This document shows, piece by piece, positions 25,492 to 32,688 of a DNA stretch of 32,688 bases (position 1 is its first letter; each line of letters begins with the position of its first letter). The notes below the pieces were generated by a model. That model made no database searches and was not told where the DNA came from. It saw only the letters and a program-made list of their open reading frames with translations. The stretch lies in contig JAGMCF010000029.1 in NCBI GenBank assembly GCA_023129415.1, positions 1 to 32,688 on the forward strand. Reading direction: 5' to 3'. The translations under genes were made by a program, and so were the position numbers. Source of the stretch: Candidatus Cloacimonadota bacterium (GTDB lineage: Bacteria > Cloacimonadota > Cloacimonadia > JGIOTU-2).

Positions 25492-26340
25492 CTATTCGGT
25501 AAGAATCTCTAATTGGTGATTTTCTTTAATTCTTGGTGGATAAAACAATCCAATAATTATAAATGGATTACGATAATTTTTAAGATGATTTTCAAAATTA
25601 GTACCGACGAAAAAATATAAATCCTTATTAAGGGCAAATTCGTCGAAATATTTCTTTTTAACAAGATTAATAGATTCTAATTCATTGCCATTAGTTTGCT
25701 TTAAACAATTCCAGTATAAAGCACCTATCTCCCAGTCCTCAATCATTAATTTTCTTGGATTTTTATCTCCCTCTGAAAGAAATTTATAATAAAATTTATA
25801 AGGCACCTTCTTTATAATTTTTGATATTTGTAATTTGTCAAAAATCTCAAGTTGAGCCCACCTAGCTTTCCATTTTGGTTTCCATTCTCTTTCATCTTCT
25901 TCAAAATCAAATCCAATTATTTTTAATGGTTTTAATGTAGCTAAAGATTTCTTTTGATCCTCTCTTGCAAGGCTAATTAATTTATCAAATGAATAAAAAA
26001 CCTCTTTCAAAACAAACTTTTTTCTAGTTTTCCATCCATCCTTAGTTCCAATTCTGTTTAAAATCTTGAGATTTTGATCAACATCTTTCTTAGGATGATA
26101 GCTTTCAGGTCGAAAATCAGTTGTTAATTTAACAAGATCAATCTCAATCCAATGATATTTTTTGAATTGTTTCTCTTTTGAGAGAAATCTAAAAAGTATA
26201 GGATATATTCTAATCCATTTACCATTTTCTAAGAGTCCTGCAGTACATACGACTTCACCATGGGAGGTAGTAGGAAGCGGATAAGTTTTAACAGTAATTA
26301 AAACCTTTGCTTTGGGAATATCATGAGGTAGGTATTCCAT
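25492..26340 (-). CDS. Unrecognised cytoplasmic protein, partner of the DUF488 gene
   Basis: A 282-residue protein without signal or membrane segment. The N-terminal block KVLITVKTYPLPTTSHGEVVCTAG is followed by GKWIRIYPILFRFL, then KKYHWIEIDL and DFRPESYHP. It looks strongly patterned and conserved, and I believe it belongs to a widespread hypothetical family. I cannot name a characterised member. The middle is rich in Lys, Trp and Glu (EEDEREWKPKWKARW), and the C-terminus ends in beta-type segments. It starts ten bases after the DUF488 stop codon, so the two are almost certainly co-expressed. A nucleic-acid-related or defence role is possible from context only. No ribosome site is seen. Confidence 0.6.
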   Translation of the reverse strand: MEYLPHDIPKAKVLITVKTYPLPTTSHGEVVCTAGLLENGKWIRIYPILFRFLSKEKQFKKYHWIEIDLVKLTTDFRPESYHPKKDVDQNLKILNRIGTKDGWKTRKKFVLKEVFYSFDKLISLAREDQKKSLATLKPLKIIGFDFEEDEREWKPKWKARWAQLEIFDKLQISKIIKKVPYKFYYKFLSEGDKNPRKLMIEDWEIGALYWNCLKQTNGNELESINLVKKKYFDEFALNKDLYFFVGTNFENHLKNYRNPFIIIGLFYPPRIKENHQLEILTE

Positions 26341-26350
26341 AAATTCTATT

Positions 26351-27244
26351 CTACAAATGAATGATTTTAATATCGAAATTCTTGTACTTAGATAAATAAT
26401 TTGAAATTATATGCCTATGACACCTTTGATAATCCTTTTCAAAACACATTAGTGCAATTCGTCTATATAGTTTAATAAAATTTATTATCATTTTAAGGTC
26501 TTTTTTTCGTTTTTGCAAAACTTCTTTTTCATATAGAATGAATAATTCTTTATAATCTTTTAAAGTTGAAAGGTTTTGTCTAAATTCTAACTTTATACCT
26601 AATTCGGGAATGTGAATATAATTAATTTCTACTTTTGATAAATAATCACTCAATTTTTTCTTTGAAAAATTTAATTTCATTGAAAATGGATTTTTCCTAA
26701 CATCAATAACCATCTTAATATTGTTTTCAATAAGTTTATTTAAAAAAGAATCAATGGTTAAACTTTCATATCCTATTGTAAACAAAGCTGGATGATTATT
26801 GAATTGATTTGAAGAGATAATCTCAGTTTTCTCATTAGAAGTTAAAAATTTATCTATAACTTCACTTTTGCTGGCATAATATGGATACTCAAAATAGGTT
26901 TTCTTTATTATTTCATTGCTGTTATAGTTTTTCATTTTATTATAAAACAGGTTTAAATTATTTCTATCTTGTTGCTTTAATTGAATTAAAAAGGACTCAT
27001 TTATATTTAGTATAAAATTGTCTGAATTTTTTAAAAAACCTTGCTGAGTTAGGATCCGTTTATCATGATAACTAACAAAACTGAAACAACCAAATTTATA
27101 TGGGAAGAATTCATAGAATTTTTGGTTGAATTCTTTACAATATAAAAACATCAATTTTTCGAAGTCAGTGTTATCTAATTCATTACCAAATATTTCTACC
27201 AAAGCAAGTAATATTTTTCTTCGATAAAACATTAGCACTTTCAT
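26351..27244 (-). CDS. DUF488 protein with an extra N-terminal domain
   Basis: A 297-residue protein. Residues 152-297 form a DUF488 domain: LFTIGYESLTIDSFL, VIDVRKNPFSMKLNFSKKKL, YIHIPELGI and ALMCFEKDYQRCHRHII, with the conserved Cys267 and Cys275-His276-Arg277. Residues 1-140 form a helical domain (FEKLMFLYCKEF, EFFPYKFGCFSF, LTQQGFL) that faintly recalls Panacea/SocA-type domains; this is only a pattern match. GGAGG directly abuts the ATG at 27244, which is too close. The GTG at 27238 has ideal six-base spacing and may be the real start. DUF488 biochemistry is unresolved. The tight pairing with the next gene suggests a two-protein unit. Confidence 0.75.
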   Translation of the reverse strand: MKVLMFYRRKILLALVEIFGNELDNTDFEKLMFLYCKEFNQKFYEFFPYKFGCFSFVSYHDKRILTQQGFLKNSDNFILNINESFLIQLKQQDRNNLNLFYNKMKNYNSNEIIKKTYFEYPYYASKSEVIDKFLTSNEKTEIISSNQFNNHPALFTIGYESLTIDSFLNKLIENNIKMVIDVRKNPFSMKLNFSKKKLSDYLSKVEINYIHIPELGIKLEFRQNLSTLKDYKELFILYEKEVLQKRKKDLKMIINFIKLYRRIALMCFEKDYQRCHRHIISNYLSKYKNFDIKIIHL

Positions 27245-27437
27245 CCTCCAAATAAATTTGTATTACAACTTTTTATACTATTTAAGAAATTGTAAAGTTT
27301 TTAAATACCTTTTTACAAAATTATAAACTTGAAGATACGACTATTATTTAATTTATATCATAAAATTCTATAATTGAGCCAATTATTTTTAAAATCCTTA
27401 ATAATCAATCATAATAAATCTTACTCTTAAAGGGTTC

Positions 27438-27461
27438 AATTTTAATATACAAATTAAAATT
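27438..27461. repeat. AT-only inverted repeat downstream of kbl
   Basis: AATTTTAAT and ATTAAAATT flank six bases. No U-run follows in the kbl direction, so terminator activity is doubtful. The rest of the 27245-27482 gap is AT-rich and unremarkable. Confidence 0.3.
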
Positions 27462-27482
27462 CATAATTTCAAATTGGATGTA

Positions 27483-28730
27483 CTACATCCCATACATCTC
27501 AATGATTTCCTGTTTTGTTTTGCCAAGTATGTCGTATTTCTTTCCAACTTTGATGAATGCCTCAAGAGCTTTTTCCAAATGGTGAATTTCATGTCCTGCA
27601 GAGATTTGGGTTCTTATTCTTGCCTGTCCCTTTGCCACTACCGGGAAAAAGAAACCAATTGCATAAATGCCTTCATCATAAAGATCTCTAGATATATCTT
27701 GAGAGAGTTTTGCGTTGAAAAGCATTATTGGAACAATTGGCGTATCTCCTTCTTTGAGAACAAAACCAGCTTCTGTTAGACCTTTTCTCCAAAATTTTGT
27801 ATTATTTTCAAGTTTGTCTCTTCTTTCAGTACTTTTAGAAAGAATATCCAGAACTTTCAAAATGCCTGCAACAATTACAGGAGCCATAGTGTTTGAGAAG
27901 AGATATGGACGAGCTTTCTGACGACACATTTCCACAATTTCCTTCCTGCCTGAAACACAACCGCCTGAAGCACCACCAAGTGCTTTGCCAAAGGTAGTTG
28001 TAATGATGTCTATTTTGCCAAAAACCCCACAATGCTCATGAGTTCCTCTTCCGGTTTTTCCAATAAAGCCTGAAGCGTGAGAGTCATCTAAAAAGACCAT
28101 AGCATCGTATTTCTCGGCAAGTTCAACCATCTCATCAAGTTTTGCCATATCGCCATCCATAGAGAAGACACCATCGGTGATAACCACTTTGAGTCTCTTG
28201 TCTGAATGGAGCTGAAGTTTTTTCTCCAAATGTTTCATATTTGAATGTTTGAAAGTATCATGCATAGCACTACAGAGACGAATTCCATCAATAATAGAAG
28301 CGTGAACCAGCCGGTCAGAAATCATAATATCTTCATTTGTAAGAATTGCTTCAAAAACACCCGCATTTGCATCCATACAAGATGGGAAAAGAATCGTGTC
28401 TTCAGTGCCCAAAAATTCTGTAACCTTTTTCTCTAACTCGTTGTGGATGTCTTGAGTTCCGCAAATAAAACGCACAGATGACATTCCATAACCGCGAGAA
28501 TCCAATCCTTCGTGTGCTGCTTTAACAACATCAGGATGACTGGAAAGTCCCAGATAGTTGTTCGCACACATATTGATCACTTTTTTCAAGGATGAACCTT
28601 GTGGAAATTCCACTTCAATATCAGCATCTTGAGCTGAATGAATAAATCTTTCCTGCTTAAAGATTCCTGCATCTTGAATATCTTTAAGCTCTTGTAAGTA
28701 AATCTCTTTAATTTTGTCGCTATAAGCCAT
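27483..28730 (-). CDS. kbl: 2-amino-3-ketobutyrate CoA ligase (glycine C-acetyltransferase)
   Basis: A PLP enzyme that splits 2-amino-3-oxobutyrate with CoA into glycine and acetyl-CoA, the second step of threonine degradation. At 415 residues it is slightly longer than the usual form of about 400. It follows Kbl closely: INMCANNYLGLSSHP, SSVRFICGTQDIHNELE, VFLDDSHASGFIGKTGRG, TTTFGKALGGASGG (PLP-binding Lys249), RPYLFSNTMAP and KGQARIRTQISAGH. These favour Kbl over serine palmitoyltransferase or biotin-type relatives. Its usual partner tdh lies at the other end of the same gene run. An acyl carrier protein gene and an acetate-activating gene lie between them, which is unusual. A GGAGGATAAC ribosome site precedes the ATG. 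Confidence 0.93.
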   Translation of the reverse strand: MAYSDKIKEIYLQELKDIQDAGIFKQERFIHSAQDADIEVEFPQGSSLKKVINMCANNYLGLSSHPDVVKAAHEGLDSRGYGMSSVRFICGTQDIHNELEKKVTEFLGTEDTILFPSCMDANAGVFEAILTNEDIMISDRLVHASIIDGIRLCSAMHDTFKHSNMKHLEKKLQLHSDKRLKVVITDGVFSMDGDMAKLDEMVELAEKYDAMVFLDDSHASGFIGKTGRGTHEHCGVFGKIDIITTTFGKALGGASGGCVSGRKEIVEMCRQKARPYLFSNTMAPVIVAGILKVLDILSKSTERRDKLENNTKFWRKGLTEAGFVLKEGDTPIVPIMLFNAKLSQDISRDLYDEGIYAIGFFFPVVAKGQARIRTQISAGHEIHHLEKALEAFIKVGKKYDILGKTKQEIIEMYGM

Positions 28731-28752
28731 TGTTATCCTCCAAACTTGTTAA

Positions 28753-28781
28753 CTTTGCGAAAGTTGTAAACTTTCGCAAAG
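28753..28781. repeat. Perfect hairpin between the acyl carrier protein gene and kbl
   Basis: CTTTGCGAAAGTT and AACTTTCGCAAAG are perfect 13-base inverted arms around GTA. No U-run follows. It could stabilise or process the transcript, or be a dispersed palindromic element. Confidence 0.75.
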
Positions 28782-28807
28782 CTATATTTCAGTAAATCTA
28801 AAATTAC

Positions 28808-29053
28808 TTACTTTATGAATTCTTTCACCAAGGCGCAAATTTTATTCACACTATCAAATGCATCGGGTGTTGCTTTTTCATTCGGAATAGAAATCTTATA
28901 CTTATTTTCCAAGAATCTCATTAATGACACCATTGAGAAGGAATCCACAATACCACCAGATATAAGCGGGGTATCATAATCTATTTCCTCATCTTCGTCT
29001 TCAAGGTATTCTTCAATTACATATTCCAGGACTACATCTTTCATTTCTTCCAT
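28808..29053 (-). CDS. Acyl carrier protein
   Basis: An 81-residue carrier protein that holds an acyl group on a phosphopantetheine arm. PLISGGIVDSFSMVSLMRFLENKYKISIP contains the attachment motif DS with Ser38, and helix II follows. The N-terminal third is strongly acidic (EEYLEDEDEEID). The open frame reaches 29104, but AAAGGAGAC lies eight bases before the ATG ending at 29053, which gives a normal length. It sits between an AMP-forming acyl-CoA-synthetase-type ligase and kbl, away from any fatty-acid synthesis genes. It is therefore more likely a dedicated carrier than the housekeeping one. Its acyl group is unknown. Confidence 0.88.
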   Translation of the reverse strand: MEEMKDVVLEYVIEEYLEDEDEEIDYDTPLISGGIVDSFSMVSLMRFLENKYKISIPNEKATPDAFDSVNKICALVKEFIK

Positions 29054-29090
29054 TTTTTTTGTCTCCTTTATTTCTTTTCGAAAAATAATT

Positions 29091-29155
29091 AACCACAAAG
29101 GCACGAAGACACAAAGAATTATGCTTTCCCCTTCGTGTCTTGGTGACTTGGTGGC
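29091..29155. repeat. Inverted pair of octamer tandem arrays between the ligase and acyl carrier protein genes
   Basis: Left arm: three 8-base units (CACAAAGG, CACGAAGA, CACAAAGA; 29094-29117). Right arm: three units in inverse orientation (29130-29153). A 12-base loop separates them. The arms pair imperfectly. Confidence 0.75.
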
Positions 29156-29161
29156 AATGTT

Positions 29162-30868
29162 TTATTCATCGTCTTCCAAAGTGGAAGTATCACCGATTTC
29201 TTCTCCCCATTCTTTTGCATGAAGAATTCTGCGCATAATTTTTCCACTTCTTGTTTTTGGAAGTGAATCCACATATTCAATCTCTTGAGGCATTGCAAGA
29301 GGAGAAAGTTTTTTTCGGATAAAATTCATAATTTTCAATTCAAGTTCAGGACTTGCTTCATATCCCGGATTCAAATGAACAAATGCTTTTACAACCTCCA
29401 TATTTATTTCATCTGGTTTTGCCACAACTGCAGATTCAGCCACAGCCTCGTGCTCCAGAAGAGCAGATTCAACTTCAAATGGGCTTACAAGATGACCACC
29501 AGTATTTATAACATCATCATCTCTGCCTACAAACCAGAAATATCCATCTTTATCAATTCTTGCTCGGTCGCCAGAAATATACCAGCCATTTTTAAATTTG
29601 GTTTTGAAAGTTTCTTCATTTCCCCAGTAAGTCCTTAACATTGCTGGCCATCCAGGCTTAAAAGAAATAAGTCCAATTTTACCAGATTCTTCCCATGGTT
29701 CATAAGTTTTTGGATTTAAAACTGTAGCAGTAATACCAGGGAATGGTTTTCCCATTGAGCCGGGCTTAACCTTCATTCCAGGATAATTGGAAATCATTAT
29801 TGAGCCAGTTTCTGTTTGCCAGTAATTGTCTTGGAAAGGCTTCCCAAAAACCTTTTCTGACCAGATAACAGCTTCTGCATTAAGTGGCTCACCCACACTT
29901 GCAAGATGTCTAAGGGAAGAAAGATTATGTTGTTTAACCACTTCATCTCCAGCCCTCATTAATGAACGAATAGCGGTTGGGGCAGAATACCAGACTGTAA
30001 CTCTATGCTTTTCAATAAATTTATACCAACTTCCTGCTGAAAATCCAGTATCAAGAGCGCATTGAGTAATACCCAAACTCCAGGGACCAATTATGCCATA
30101 GGAAGTTCCTGTTACCCATCCTGGGTCTGCAGTACACCAATAAATATCATCCTCCCGAAGATCTAAAACCCACTTTGTTGTTAAGTATTGGGAAATGATT
30201 GAGTAATGAACATGTTTGACACCTTTTGGCTGTCCTGTTGTGCCTGATGTATAGTGAAGGACTGATGTAGTTTCTGCTTTTGAAGGGAAAATTTCAAGAT
30301 TTTCAACTGGTTCTACTTCATCCATTGAGAACGCAATCTCTCTTTCTCTAAGTGGTTTTCTGCCATCATAATCAACAATAATAATCTGTTTCACATAAGG
30401 CATCTGATCTAAAATTTTTCTTACTTTAGATACATGCCTTTTCTGTGTGATAATTGCTTTTGTTTCTGCATTGTCCAACCTTACATGCAAAGACTCATCT
30501 CCGAAGGCAGAGAAAAGTGGCTGCGCAATTGCACCAATTTTAAGAATACCTAAAAATCCGATATAAAGTTCAGGAAATTTATCCAGAAAAAGACAAACTC
30601 TATCTCCATTTTTGATGCCCAGATCTCTAAGAAAAGATCCTATAGTATTGCTTTTCAGTCGCACATCATTGAATGTATATTTCTTTTCTATTCCACCCAA
30701 ACCTTCCCAGATGAGCGCAAGCTTATCTGCTTTTCCCATTTTGCAGATACGGTCTGAACAATACCAACCGATATTTATCACATCACCTTCTTTGTAGCCA
30801 AGTTCTTTTTCTGAAATTGACCAATCAAAGTTTTTTATTCTTTCAGCATAAGATTTGATGTTTGACAT
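29162..30868 (-). CDS. acsA: Acetyl-CoA-synthetase-type AMP-forming ligase
   Basis: Activates a carboxylic acid, probably acetate, to an acyl-adenylate and transfers it to a thiol. The 568-residue length matches the short AcsA form. HYTSGTTGQPKGVKH (P-loop-like motif, residues 205-219), NYWQTETGS (the Trp that restricts the pocket in acetate-specific enzymes), WYISGDRARIDKDGYFWFVGRDDDVINTGGH and the C-terminal LPKTRSGKIMRR (Lys543) are present. The tail DTSTLEDDE is also AcsA-like. AAGGAG precedes the ATG. The neighbouring acyl carrier protein gene raises the possibility that acyl transfer goes to the carrier rather than CoA. That is inference from position. Confidence 0.88.
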   Translation of the reverse strand: MSNIKSYAERIKNFDWSISEKELGYKEGDVINIGWYCSDRICKMGKADKLALIWEGLGGIEKKYTFNDVRLKSNTIGSFLRDLGIKNGDRVCLFLDKFPELYIGFLGILKIGAIAQPLFSAFGDESLHVRLDNAETKAIITQKRHVSKVRKILDQMPYVKQIIIVDYDGRKPLREREIAFSMDEVEPVENLEIFPSKAETTSVLHYTSGTTGQPKGVKHVHYSIISQYLTTKWVLDLREDDIYWCTADPGWVTGTSYGIIGPWSLGITQCALDTGFSAGSWYKFIEKHRVTVWYSAPTAIRSLMRAGDEVVKQHNLSSLRHLASVGEPLNAEAVIWSEKVFGKPFQDNYWQTETGSIMISNYPGMKVKPGSMGKPFPGITATVLNPKTYEPWEESGKIGLISFKPGWPAMLRTYWGNEETFKTKFKNGWYISGDRARIDKDGYFWFVGRDDDVINTGGHLVSPFEVESALLEHEAVAESAVVAKPDEINMEVVKAFVHLNPGYEASPELELKIMNFIRKKLSPLAMPQEIEYVDSLPKTRSGKIMRRILHAKEWGEEIGDTSTLEDDE

Positions 30869-30892
30869 TATTTACTCCTTATATTCGTTAAT

Positions 30893-31945
30893 TTAAAAAA
30901 ACCATCCACCAGAACTATGTACTCTTTCATAAAAATATTTACTGGAAAATGCAATTTTATTACCATCAGGTGAAAATACCGGCATACGTCCTTTTTGATA
31001 GAGCTTTCTTCTATTGCTGCCATCGCTTCCAATAATATATACCCCGTATAGACCATAATCAGAATGATACACTATGTACATTCCATCTGATGATAGTTGT
31101 GGGTTGTGTGGTCGTGAATCAATAATTTCAATTTCGCTAATGATAAAACCCTCGCTGTTCATTACATAAAGATTAGAATAATTACTAAAAACAATTATTG
31201 ATCCGTCAGATGAAAACGATAAAGTACTTCTAATGTCATCGAAAATCTTCACCTGCTCTGAACCATCAGAATTCATTACAAATAATTCACTATGCTTAAT
31301 GTAAAATATTTTTATTCCATCAGGTGAAAAAACAGGATAAGAGAATCTGTGATCATCACTAACCGCAAGTATATCATATTCTCCTGTATTAAGGTTCTTT
31401 TTACAAATGAAAGAACAGGTATCGTTATCTTTTGAAAATATAATTTCATTTCCATCAGGTGAAAAATTCGGATATTTTTCATCCACTTCATATGAGTTGG
31501 TAAGATTGATTGGTTCCGCCCCATCTAATGTTGTCATGAAAATATCAAGAACATTGTTTGCATAAGCAGAAAAAACAATATTCGTGTCAATTCGCAATCT
31601 TGATATTGAAGGTTTACCCCAAACTTCTAAGTTTTTACTCAAAATAGTTATATCATCTCCATCAATGTCTACGGAATATAGTTTATCCTTTCCGTAGTTT
31701 CCATCAGGGGTGCAATAAATGATTTTTTCTCCATTGAGTGTAAATTGAATATCATTTGCGCCAGGAACAAAACTGTCTTCAAATTCACTCGTATGCCCTA
31801 GATCAATCACTTTGGTAAGATTATTTCCATTAGTATCAACCAAATATATACAATCTTTATAGACATCATAGTATTCACTACAGCCACCAAAAACAAGTAT
31901 AATGAATAACAAAGGCACAATTAAGATGATTATATTCTTTTTCAA
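30893..31945 (-). CDS. PD40/TolB-like beta-propeller lipoprotein
   Basis: A 350-residue protein. Residues 1-22 are a lipoprotein signal (IIILIVPLLFIILVFGGC). At least five SPDGxxIxF blades follow (SPDGNEIIFSKD, SPDGIKIFYIK, SSDGSIIVFSN, SSDGMYIVYHS, SPDGNKIAFSS), the PD40/WD40-like propeller seen in TolB. It may serve as an envelope scaffold, but no enzyme function is evident. The start is a TTG that overlaps the tdh stop as TTGA, preceded by AGGAATTAGGAAT, so translation is probably coupled to tdh. The presence of a propeller lipoprotein inside a catabolic operon is odd. It lies 24 bases ahead of the ligase gene. Confidence 0.8.
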   Translation of the reverse strand: MKKNIIILIVPLLFIILVFGGCSEYYDVYKDCIYLVDTNGNNLTKVIDLGHTSEFEDSFVPGANDIQFTLNGEKIIYCTPDGNYGKDKLYSVDIDGDDITILSKNLEVWGKPSISRLRIDTNIVFSAYANNVLDIFMTTLDGAEPINLTNSYEVDEKYPNFSPDGNEIIFSKDNDTCSFICKKNLNTGEYDILAVSDDHRFSYPVFSPDGIKIFYIKHSELFVMNSDGSEQVKIFDDIRSTLSFSSDGSIIVFSNYSNLYVMNSEGFIISEIEIIDSRPHNPQLSSDGMYIVYHSDYGLYGVYIIGSDGSNRRKLYQKGRMPVFSPDGNKIAFSSKYFYERVHSSGGWFF

Positions 31946-32688
31946 TTCCTAATTCCTAATTTTTTAGAAAGCACATCTAACATATCTTTTGTCATCTTTG
32001 GAAGATCATATTCATATTCCCAGCCCCATTCTTCACGAGCTGATGAATCATCCATTTTATTGGGCCATGAATCTGCAATTGACTGACGGACAGGATCTAT
32101 ATCGTAATCCATTTTAAATTCTGGAATATATTTTCTGATTTCAGCAGCAATTTCCTCTGGTTCAAAACTCATAGCAGCCACATTGAATGCATTACGGTGC
32201 TTTAGTTTGGAAGGGTCGGCTTCCATAATTTCTATTCCTGCCTTTATCGCATCTGGCATATACATCATATCAAGATAAGTTCCTTGCTTTAAATAGCAGG
32301 TATATTTTTTATTTTTGATTGCTTCATAAAAAATTTCAACTGCATAATCTGTGGTTCCACCACCGGGAAGAGTTACATTAGAAATTATACCGGGATACCT
32401 TACTCCACGAGTATCTACTCCAAATTTTGCAAAATAATAATCACAAAGTAATTCTCCTGTAACTTTAGTAACTCCATAAATTGAATTCGGGCGTTGAATT
32501 GTATCTTGTGGGGTATTATTGTGAGGAGTGGAATTACCAAAAGCCCCGATAGAACTTGGATTGAATACTGCACATTTAAGCTCTCTTGCTACTTCCAAAA
32601 CATTTAACAACGCTCCAACATTAATATCCCAGGCAAGTTGTGGTTTGGCTTCTGCAACTGCTGAAAGTAAAGCTGCAAGATTGTAAAT
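31942..32688 (-). CDS. tdh: L-threonine 3-dehydrogenase, epimerase-type (5' end cut by window)
   Basis: Oxidises threonine to 2-amino-3-ketobutyrate with NAD, feeding kbl. The visible 248 residues start at the window edge with IYNLAALLSAVAE, and about 70 N-terminal residues, including the Rossmann Gly motif, lie outside. NPSSIGAFG, SIYGVTKVTGE (the YxxxK catalytic pair), RYPGIISNVTLPGGGTTDYAVEIFYEAI, YTCYLKQGTYLDMMYMPDAI and FNVAAMSFEPEEIAAEI match the short-chain, UDP-galactose-epimerase-like threonine dehydrogenases rather than the zinc form. An internal TTG at 32610 is not the start. The last residues (KKLGIRN) are encoded by an AATTCCT-type repeat. Confidence 0.93.
   Translation of the reverse strand: MYNLAALLSAVAEAKPQLAWDINVGALLNVLEVARELKCAVFNPSSIGAFGNSTPHNNTPQDTIQRPNSIYGVTKVTGELLCDYYFAKFGVDTRGVRYPGIISNVTLPGGGTTDYAVEIFYEAIKNKKYTCYLKQGTYLDMMYMPDAIKAGIEIMEADPSKLKHRNAFNVAAMSFEPEEIAAEIRKYIPEFKMDYDIDPVRQSIADSWPNKMDDSSAREEWGWEYEYDLPKMTKDMLDVLSKKLGIRN
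31944..31963. repeat. AATTCCT heptamer repeat at the tdh/lipoprotein junction
   Basis: Two exact AATTCCT units plus a diverged third. They encode the end of tdh and supply the AGGA ribosome site for the TTG start of the lipoprotein gene. Confidence 0.6.

Noticed and set aside
27483-32688. Sphingolipid-type cluster (serine palmitoyltransferase, carrier protein, acyl ligase, ceramide reductase)
   Set aside because: The gene classes match that arrangement, but the aminotransferase-fold enzyme follows Kbl almost throughout and the reductase is clearly a threonine dehydrogenase.

Overview
This AT-rich window looks chromosomal and comes from a Gram-negative, probably anaerobic bacterium. Four secreted proteins, plus one broken one, end in a C-terminal sorting domain of the type IX secretion kind (a YPNP motif, an IYNxxGQLVK strand, then GIYLYRL and KKMxLLR). 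Such domains occur in Bacteroidota, Cloacimonadota, Fibrobacterota, Marinimicrobia and relatives. Combined with a pyrophosphate-type phosphofructokinase, adjacent GluRS and GlnRS genes, C10 and C25 secreted peptidases and a Tdh/Kbl threonine pathway, I lean towards a Cloacimonadota-like lineage. That placement is an inference and was not tested.

Layout. 1-1082 (-): phosphofructokinase, 3' end cut by the window. 1245-5114 (-): gingipain-like C25 peptidase with its own terminator and promoter. 5326-9822 (+): gltX, glnS and holB, with a 130-bp terminally inverted hairpin element between the two synthetase genes. 9940-12900 (+): two secreted sorting-domain proteins, the second an endonuclease I. 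12982-16053 (-): C10 streptopain-like peptidase with a beta-propeller. 16145-19351 (-): a small S4 protein, a GHL10-type glycosidase-like protein and xseA. 19470-23872 (-): an accessory block. A type IIG-like restriction-modification enzyme, a TIR/deoxyribosyltransferase-like protein and a FlgT-C-like small protein abut the broken tail of a sorting-domain gene and appear to borrow its terminator. 24105-27244 (-): rsmI, a small lipoprotein, an unrecognised protein and a DUF488 protein. 27483-32688 (-): kbl, an acyl carrier protein, an acetyl-CoA-synthetase-type ligase, a beta-propeller lipoprotein and tdh (5' end cut by the window). I infer this last set to be one threonine-to-glycine plus acetyl-CoA operon.

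The most unexpected layer is the repeats. Short tandem arrays of about three units, with periods of 7, 8 or 10 bases, occur in intergenic DNA and inside genes. In three sorting domains they fill the same surface loop, and in xseA they form the 3' end of the gene. Separate palindromic elements occur between genes, and one perfect 33-base palindrome sits in frame inside the restriction-modification gene. I saw no rRNA, tRNA, CRISPR array, transposase or prophage gene. Apart from the stretch at 19352-19674, described under the pseudogene and its terminator, no stretch longer than 300 bases lacks a gene.
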